Assembly: GCA_026874595.1 (NCBI GenBank)
Contig: CM049316.1
Location: 9,846,839-9,910,838, forward strand
Origin: Sipunculus nudus
Lineage: Eukaryota > Annelida > Sipuncula > Golfingiida > Sipunculidae
Length of the DNA: 64,000 bases
Reading direction: 5' to 3'
Under the pieces are notes generated by a model that saw only the letters and a list, made by a program, of their open reading frames with translations, was not told where the DNA came from and ran no database searches. This document shows positions 56,955 through 64,000 of the stretch, piece after piece. A program made the position numbers and the translations under genes. Within the stretch, counting starts at the first letter, position 1. The number at the start of each line of letters is the position of its first letter.

Positions 56955-58255
56955 TCTAAGGGGATCCAAGGAGATCACCCTTTGCAATAGATGGATTTAT
57001 CTTTATATTTTATTTCTTGGCACTCGGCATAGGTTCATCTTGTTTCTATAAAGCCGATCTAAACCATATATCCGAAAATAAATTTTTGATTGATGTTTGT
57101 TTTTGTTTAAAAATGCAAGTTCATATGTGGCGGTTTTGACTCTTGTGATATTTGAAATGTGACTAATTGCATACTTCCTATATTGTACGGTCATATATTA
57201 CTACAGAAAATATGATAATTTTAAGTTTGGGAACATTTCCCGTTTTTGCAAATAGATTCCTGCAATATAAACTACAATGAATCAATCCAGTTCGGCTTGA
57301 TATGGATCCTGCTGTATCAAGGAGAAGCCAGTGCTGGGACTCGGCTCTTGGCTGCCTGTCAAGAGTCTCCTCTAGTTCCTGTGGAAGAGATTAGGGTTAT
57401 TGCCTTGTCAATTGTAAACCATGTCCATGTGGTACCTTATAATGGCAGAGATTTCTTTCTAAAACCAGCAACGACGTGAAAAAGCAAAAGCCTTGTATGT
57501 TACCTCGAGGGCCGGCTGCTCCAGTGAGGTAGAATGGATGGTTTATACCGATAAGTAGCTTACAGAGGGCGCCGTATCCTTGTTTAACACTGTTTCTGGT
57601 CCGAACACAGAGGGTTTCCAATAAAATAACTGACGTCTCTTAAACATGGATAACATTATGACTGGGCCAGGCATTGCATGTCCGAGCTGGAACGATCACA
57701 TTTGAATCATGCAGTCAGTTGAAGAGAGAATTTGACATGACGGGACTGGACACTGGCTACAGTGATATTCAATATATATTCGCAATATATATATTCGGAA
57801 TATATAAAATACTCATAATGCGAAAATAAGAAAAAAGGAAAAATAAACCAATCAAGTATTTATTCCTATCAAAACTGAAAAAAGGTGAATTTGGAAAACT
57901 ATGCTGACCAGGTCATCATTAAACCTCACCTTTGTACTCGCGCATCCTTATATCATATGTCTATCACCGTTTAAAACCACCTGTAAAGCTGAATTTCTTA
58001 GGCAAGGACATCGTCGTACATGACTCATTTCGTGCACGGGTTATACAAAGATAACCAGCATGACCACAGAGGTTAAAACGAAAAGCTGGCCGCATTTAAG
58101 TTACTAAAGATATATAGCTTATACACATGTATTTTACGGGGACTTACAAAGCATTTGATACATGTATGTACTTTTAAAGTCCGACCAACCTCGTTCCTAC
58201 TGAAATTAAAGATCAAATCAACTTTTAAAATTCTTAATAATAATGCAAGGGTCGT
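56955..58255 (+). repeat. Segmental duplication copy B, with conserved island
   Basis: Counterpart of 38300-39597. The island 57280-57780 keeps both the plus-strand frame (57246-57479) and the minus-strand frame (57397-57621) seen in copy A. Confidence 0.8.
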
Positions 58256-58394
58256 CTGTTAAATCAGTCGTGTAATCTACTCTCGCGTGTTATAAGCCAA
58301 GTCATGAAATAGTCTTATGTGATATAAGGATGAAAAAAAAACTCATGTGATTACTCTAGTCGTGTAATCTATTCTCAGATGCAAATGAGTGTAA

Positions 58395-59518
58395 ATATGT
58401 AACCTAGTCATACGGAATACAAGTCTAGTCATGTAACCTAGGCATACGGAATACAAGTCTAGTCATGTAACCTAGTCATACAGAATATAAGTCTAGTCAT
58501 GAAACCTGGACATACGGAATACAAGTCTAGTCATGTAACCTAGTCATACGGAATACAAGTCTTGTCATGTAACCTAGTCATACGGAATACAAGTCTAGTC
58601 ATGAAACCTGGATATACGGAATACATGTCTAGTCATGTAACCTAGTCATACGGAATACATGTCTAGTCATGTAACCTAGTCATACGGAATACCAGAATAG
58701 TCATGTTACCTAGTCATACGGAATACAGAATAGTCATGTAACCTAGTCATACGGAATACAAGTCTAGTCATGTAACCTAGTCATACGGAATACAAGTCTA
58801 GTCACGTAACCTAGTCATACGGAATACAGGATAGTCATGTAACCTAGACATACGGAATACAAGACTAGTCATGTAACCTAGTCTTACGGAATACAAGTCT
58901 AATCATGTAACCTAGACATACGGAATACAAGTCTAGTCACGTAACCTGGTCATACGGAATACAAGTCTAGTCATGAAACCTGGACATACGGAATACAAGT
59001 CTAGTCATGAAACCTGGACATACGGAATGCAAGTCTAGTCATGTAACCTAGTCATACGGAATACAAGTCTAGTCATGTAACCTAGTCATACGGAATACAA
59101 GTCTAGTCATGTAACCTAGTCATACGGAATACAAGTCTAGTCATGAAACCTGGACATACAGAATACAAGTCTAGTCATGAAACCTGGTCATACGAAATAC
59201 AAGTCTAGTCATGAAACCTGGTCATACGGAATACAAGTCTAGTCATGAAACCTGGACATACGGAATACAAGTCTAGTCATGAAACCTGGACATACGGAAT
59301 ACAAGTCTAGTCATGAAACCTGGACATACGGAATACAAGTCTAGTCATGAAACCTGGACATACGGAATACAAGTTTAGTCATGTAACCTGGTCATACGGA
59401 ATACAAGTCTAGTCATGTAACCTAGTCATACGGAATACAAGTCTAGTCATGAAACCTGGACATACGGAATACAAGTCTAGTCATGTTACCCGGACATACG
59501 GAATACAAGTCTCGTCAA
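58395..59518. repeat. 34-bp minisatellite, about 33 copies
   Basis: Contiguous units of CATGTAACCTAGTCATACGG plus AATACAAGTCTAGT. Two variants intermix: GTAACCTAGTCATACGG and GAAACCTGGACATACGG. The first type dominates the left part, the second the right part, with runs of each. Copy A has only about 2-3 units at the same place. Confidence 0.95.
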
Positions 59519-60000
59519 GTAATCTAATCTTATAAGGGCAAGGCATGACATGCGAACTAGTCCATTTCATTTTTTCTAGTCGTGTATTCCAGGTTCATGT
59601 GATATAAACATATCAACTATACGACTAGTGCTTACGCTGTTCCCCCCCTCCCCGACATAAAATGTTCTGTAAAGCTACGACTCTCTTTACTCAATTTCGG
59701 CTGCGGTACGGTCGCAATTGTGGATAGAGTCGAACATATGACATTGTGAAGGATCGATTCCTTAATGCGGTTGCCGTACATATCCAACATGTCATCCGAC
59801 AAAATTATAGCGACTGATCAGACAAAGAGATTTAAATGGATGGGGCCGGACGAGTAATCCCACTGAATTGCACACGTCACATTTCGGTTTCCGCAGGATT
59901 AACGTGTTTATCAATATATGCAACGAGATAAAAAAAGACTGCCTCTTTTTATAATGCAGGGAAGGGACACATACATATATAATATATAATATAAATAAAA
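59519..60000 (+). repeat. Segmental duplication copy B, part after the minisatellite
   Basis: Counterpart of 41530-42057 (shared CCCCGACATAAAATG, GGATAGAGTCGAACATATGA, GAAGGGACACATACATATAT). It ends at the position where the Tigger-like element is inserted in copy A. Confidence 0.85.

Positions 60001-60003
<3 letters not shown>

Positions 60004-60041
<38 letters not shown>
60004..60041. repeat. (TA)n microsatellite
   Basis: A TA run at the B position equivalent to the Tigger-like insertion site of copy A. Confidence 0.95.
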
Positions 60042-60042
<1 letters not shown>

Positions 60043-60460
60043 TATTGTTACGAAAACGATTTGCTCAGGGGAAAATATTTGGGCTGATCCCGGGATTCGA
60101 ACCCATGTCGGTGGCGCACATGTCCGGCGTTCCAACCGCTTCGCCAGTTCGGCCCGCTTTTACGTCACCCCGTAACCCCCCCCCCCCCCTCCCCTTCCTC
60201 TTAAGAGCGTTCTGCTATCAGACCAAGATTAACTGTCCCAGGAGTCACACTTTTGGTAAGCTAGATGGCGGTAATTACTTGATTGGTTCAAACCACCATT
60301 ACCTGGACCACAAAGTTTGCCGTAATTTTGGACGAGCCCCCATTCGTTACGAAGACAATTTGCTCAGGGGAAAATATTTAGGCCAATCCCAGGATTCGAA
60401 CCCATGTCGGTGACGCACATATCCAGCGTTCCAACCGCTTCACCAGGAAAGCGGTCCGCT
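60042..60460 (-). mobile_element. Two tRNA-derived SINE units in tandem
   Basis: On the minus strand each unit has an A-box-like TGGCGAAGCGGTTGGAACG (or TGGTGAAGCGGTTGGAACG) and a B box GGGTTCGAATCC, then CAAATATTTTCCCCTGAGCA. B boxes lie at about 60093-60104 and 60392-60403, 299 bp apart. The right unit (60159-60460) is longer; the left one (60042-60158) stops at the (TA)n. A C-rich run (60178-60190) separates them. The heads are too diverged from a cloverleaf to be called tRNA genes. Confidence 0.72.
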
Positions 60461-60929
60461 TTTATGTTTTATGTTATTTTATATTACATATACAAACATA
60501 CATTTTGTCCGCAACCGCGAAAAGGAATCGGCCTTGCCGCAACCCCATACCGCGACCGCATACCGCGGCCACAGCTACAACCGCGTAAAAGAAAAGCATG
60601 TACTCAACAATGAAATGAAAAGTTCCACTTAAGAGTTAATAAGAGTAAAAGTAAAAAAGTAACATAATATGACTAGAACCTGTCTTGTTTAAACTAAGAA
60701 AAATTACACAGTAAAATTTGATGTGGCACAAATGATGAATGATGACGTTTTGTTATACATATCACAGTGTAAATGTAAGAAAATGTTCGACACCTTTGTT
60801 TTCTCTAGAAAATACAAATTATACACTTCCTCCGTAACTTAACGTTTATTTCCACCCTCAGACGTATATGAAACCGAATAGTGGTGAAATCGCTATACAC
60901 AAGAAACCTTTTCTAGACAGAGAAAAAGC
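60461..60929. other. Sequence of copy B without counterpart in A
   Basis: CG-containing short motifs (CCGCGACCGCATACCGCGGC, about 60550-60570) then AT-rich sequence. No gene recognised. Confidence 0.4.
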
Positions 60930-62095
60930 GTTATATAAAAACTTTTGAATGAATTGATTTCTTTCTAACCAGCGGTTGTATGGTGATGCTGGTTACATGT
61001 TTCTAAGGAGAGTATGGATTAATGGGCACTTCTCACCAAGATAATCCATTTACGTTGAAAAGACGCTTGCTGGAATGATTTGTTTTCTTCTTAACAAAAA
61101 TGTAAGGCTATGCTCCTACAGAAACATATCAGGATATATACTCTCTTTTTCTATGCTTATATTTGCTTTGAGTTTGCGCAAACATGCAGAATGATATAAT
61201 AACGCATGAATAAACAAATTACCAAGGAACCTCGATAATGCACGAAACAATAACTTCATATATCACATTTAAACAGAGCATAATTGCATTCCATAACGGC
61301 TGAACAGGTGTTTTTTCTATGTCTTCTATATGTTATTAATAAAATTGCATCATTTTAATGCCAGAATAATTTTAATGTCAAACCACGGGAATATGGAGAT
61401 ATCGAATTCACAGGGCAAGCCTGTACACAACAGTTACCTACCGATCCCTTTACCGCCATTTTATTGGTCCGTTCTTAGTTTTTATATGAATAAAGTTTTC
61501 TGAGAATCTTACATTTTTTAATGCAAGGCTGATACACTTTTGATCAGTTTTATAGAAGTGTGAGGGATTCCAAGTCTGAGTGGTATTCTACATAGTAACT
61601 TCAGTTGAACTTGGTTTTTGCCAATCACTCTTATGATGTATTTATATTTCTACTTTTAATGGTCCTTGAAAGCGTTCCGACAAGCTTTTAAAGTGTTAGA
61701 AATCAACAAAGGGGCTGTACTTAGTGACAAGGACGTTGCCAGCTGATGACGTCATATATGGTCACATTTCACAGGTGTTAGCTCTATAATGGAGATAACT
61801 TAATTCATTTATGAACTATACCCGTGTCCTAGTACAGAAAAAAAGGTAAGTGTTTCTCAAGAATGTATGAATTCCATGGTAACCATCCTGCTTTTTGTCA
61901 AGACAGAGACAAAAGCCAAAAACAAGAACCACCCTAGACGAGAACAAAATCATGCCGAGCGAGCGATTTTTTTATTTTTTTTTTCAATATCGGTTGAGAC
62001 ATAATACGTGGAATTTTGTAAGCTTGCCAAGAAAAAGATTCAAATGGAGCATGCATTCCAAACATACATTGATCCACTATGACGTCTTTACGAAT
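60930..62095 (+). repeat. Segmental duplication copy B, right part
   Basis: Counterpart of 47765-48910. Similarity fades after about 62095 (TCTTTACGAATAGGAGG). Confidence 0.88.
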
Positions 62096-64000
62096 AGGAG
62101 GACAAGTAAGCCGACTCTTTTATTAAAATAATTATCAATTTGTTATTACCAATTCAATTGTTTTGGAAAATATATTCCCTGGTAATTATTTTGAATATGT
62201 TAGGAGTCCTTTGAACCCAATGAAGCGTTTTATAACCATTATCAAGAAAAACTCCGAGACACTCTGCGAGGGCTATTTCCAACCTTGTATATCAAAACAG
62301 TAGTTATCATATTTACGTAAATCAAAATGAATTCATCTATACCGCTCGCAAAAGTGATTAATTCGTATTTTATATCCGACTGATAATAAATTAAAGTCTA
62401 GAAGAAAGTATTGCTAATTGCTCTTTGACGTATACACAGGTGTTACGGTACAATAACTTCATCCAGGTCACCTCGAGAACAAATCCGTCCCTTATACCAT
62501 GAATGGCCCGGTCTTCAGCTGGGCCAAAGAAACTTGCCCTATAAAGAAACAAAATCCCATGAATTTACAGAATATAATTTAAATTACCTGAAACACTTTA
62601 ATGGATTGGGAAATACCCTAAACCACCTCTAAATTCATCAAAATCCGTTGATAATTTTTTTGCGTGAAGCAGCCAACAGAAAAATGACTCGAAGGCGGAT
62701 TATTAAATATCTTGACACATCACATGATAATGAATGAGAAAATGTCACATATTAGCGAAGGTATTTTTACATGATGTTCCAAGCTCGACTGCTAATAATC
62801 GCGAATTTCTATAAAGCGAAAATAGTGGTTACACCTTAAATCCGAATAGTGCCGGTTCAGTTTCCCCCAGTGTGACGAGGGCTCGTGGTCTCACAAATTA
62901 TTATCGTTACTACTGTTGGATTTTGGACTTATTCATAACGCAGGAATTTGAAATTCTGAAAATCTAGCAAAAACAAAGTCTTCTCATTGATATATTAAAG
63001 AAAAAATTCTCATAATATTTTCTTATTAAATCTTATATTTTCATTAGATAAAAGTGCTACCTACCGGTCAGCCACGGCCCGATATAAGATTTATTTAAAG
63101 CGTGATGATTAGGACTGATTCATAAAGAGGCTAACAAAAAATGCTGAAAAAAACTGTTAATACAAGTATAAATACAGTAACGGGTAATGTATATATTTAG
63201 CACGAATGGAAGAAATATATTCCACCATTTTTTGTTAATTTTGTATAAAAAAATATTTTCAAGGTTTGTAAGTTTGTAAATTTGTAACTCCCTCTAGATC
63301 CGGCCCTAGGTGATTGACCTATCCTTTAAAAATAAAATTAATTATTTGATAAGTACTCTGGAACTCTCTTTTTATGATCTTGATGACATTCATTACTTTG
63401 CTATCTGGTGATCGCCCAGCGTCAGGGACCGTGTTGTGTCGTGTTATAACGTGTCAGAAACCAGACTTTTAATACCAACAGACGCTCCCGGGCATGGTAG
63501 TCCATCAAGGCTTGATCAGAAATTTATTGCTGCACTACAATACAACGTCGGGGATTTTACCTACTTGTCTCTTACTGCACTCATGGGCCCCATAGAAATA
63601 TTACATGTATTAACTTTCGGACAATATTTCTTGCGGACCAGACACTGGCTATTAAAAGACAAGATAGGTGTCAGAGATCATACATTTTAGTTCATTAGAA
63701 AAAAGAATCAAGTGGAGACACACTACCTCCTGAAATTATATGTTTTTTTTTCTAATCCTTAACAATCTTTTACATTTTCCGAATTTTCTCTTATGTGATC
63801 AGGCACCATTTTACTTCACCGCTTACGTCCAGTACGTGTCTGTTCCTACCATTCATAAATACTGGCAGAATATATACTGACATCCGGCTTGAGAAATCCG
63901 GGTTTTAGTGTGTGCGTTTAAGAAGGTGGCACGGAGCCACGAGATATGAGATAATATTATAGGAATGTATTCCAGTAGTTATCATTCGTGCCCCCGTCCC
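62096..64000. other. No gene recognised to the end of the window
   Basis: AT-rich sequence. An 84-codon plus-strand frame at 63436-63690 (LTALMGPIEILHVLTFGQYF) has no domain I recognise and could be a stray exon or chance. Confidence 0.4.

Noticed and set aside
58395-59518. Regular 34-bp repeat that might be taken for a CRISPR array
   Set aside because: The units are contiguous with no unique spacers, the unit itself varies, no cas-like genes are present, and the sequence is clearly from an animal.
60042-60460. tRNA genes (A and B box present)
   Set aside because: The heads do not fold into a good cloverleaf, are followed by a shared non-tRNA body, and occur as two similar units. SINE heads fit better.

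Overview
The window looks like nuclear DNA of an invertebrate animal, most likely a bivalve mollusc. It is AT-rich, has long (TA)n tracts and poly-G runs, and is packed with metazoan mobile elements: a Penelope-like element with GIY-YIG, several LINEs, tRNA-derived SINEs, a pogo/Tigger transposon with an intron, hAT-like and TA-flanked inverted-repeat elements, and bivalve 'pearl'-like tandem-repeat elements ending in (ACRG)n. There are no operons or bacterial signals. The species assignment is inference; no marker gene is present.

The only convincing host-type gene is at 9.4-11.2 kb (+). It is a single-exon transmembrane receptor whose ectodomain holds a cysteine-rich N-terminal region, a complete 10-cysteine Frizzled CRD and one Sushi/CCP module, followed by a transmembrane helix and an intracellular TIR domain. 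This is a TLR-like signalling tail on a non-LRR, Wnt-receptor-like head. One in-frame TAA splits the TIR domain exactly where relatives carry an ordinary residue.

Layout: 0.5-3.5 kb, frameshifted Penelope-like element (-) with a 5' hairpin and a hammerhead-like 3' motif, lying between two (TA)n tracts. 3.8-4.9 kb, L1/Tx1-like LINE 3' fragment. 9.4-11.2 kb, receptor gene. 11.5 and 16.6 kb, two short inverted-repeat elements (MITEs). 12.6-13.8 kb, CR1/Jockey-like LINE fragment. 24.1-25.3 kb, solo LTR with target duplication. 26.8-28.9 kb, two tandem-repeat elements meeting tail to tail.

The right half is dominated by two direct, diverged copies of the same roughly 4.2-kb sequence: copy A spans about 29.06-48.9 kb and copy B about 53.99-62.1 kb. 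Copy A was inflated by at least five later insertions: an inverted-repeat element at 29.2-32.3 kb, a hAT-like MITE at 32.4 kb, a 4.9-kb hAT-like element at 33.2-38.2 kb that carries a pearl-like array, a 5'-truncated LINE at 39.6-41.3 kb, and a 5.7-kb Tigger-like transposon at 42.06-47.76 kb. Copy B keeps the empty sites. It has instead gained an unexplained segment at 55.35-56.95 kb, two SINE units at 60.04-60.46 kb, and an expansion of a 34-bp minisatellite from about 3 to about 33 copies. Between the copies lie a decayed LINE (49.3-52.3 kb, with a SINE inserted in it) and a second solo LTR (52.4-53.7 kb) of the same family as the one at 24 kb.

No enzyme pathway or multi-gene system is encoded here. 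The points of interest are the unusual receptor architecture and the clean record of nested transposition read from the A/B duplication.
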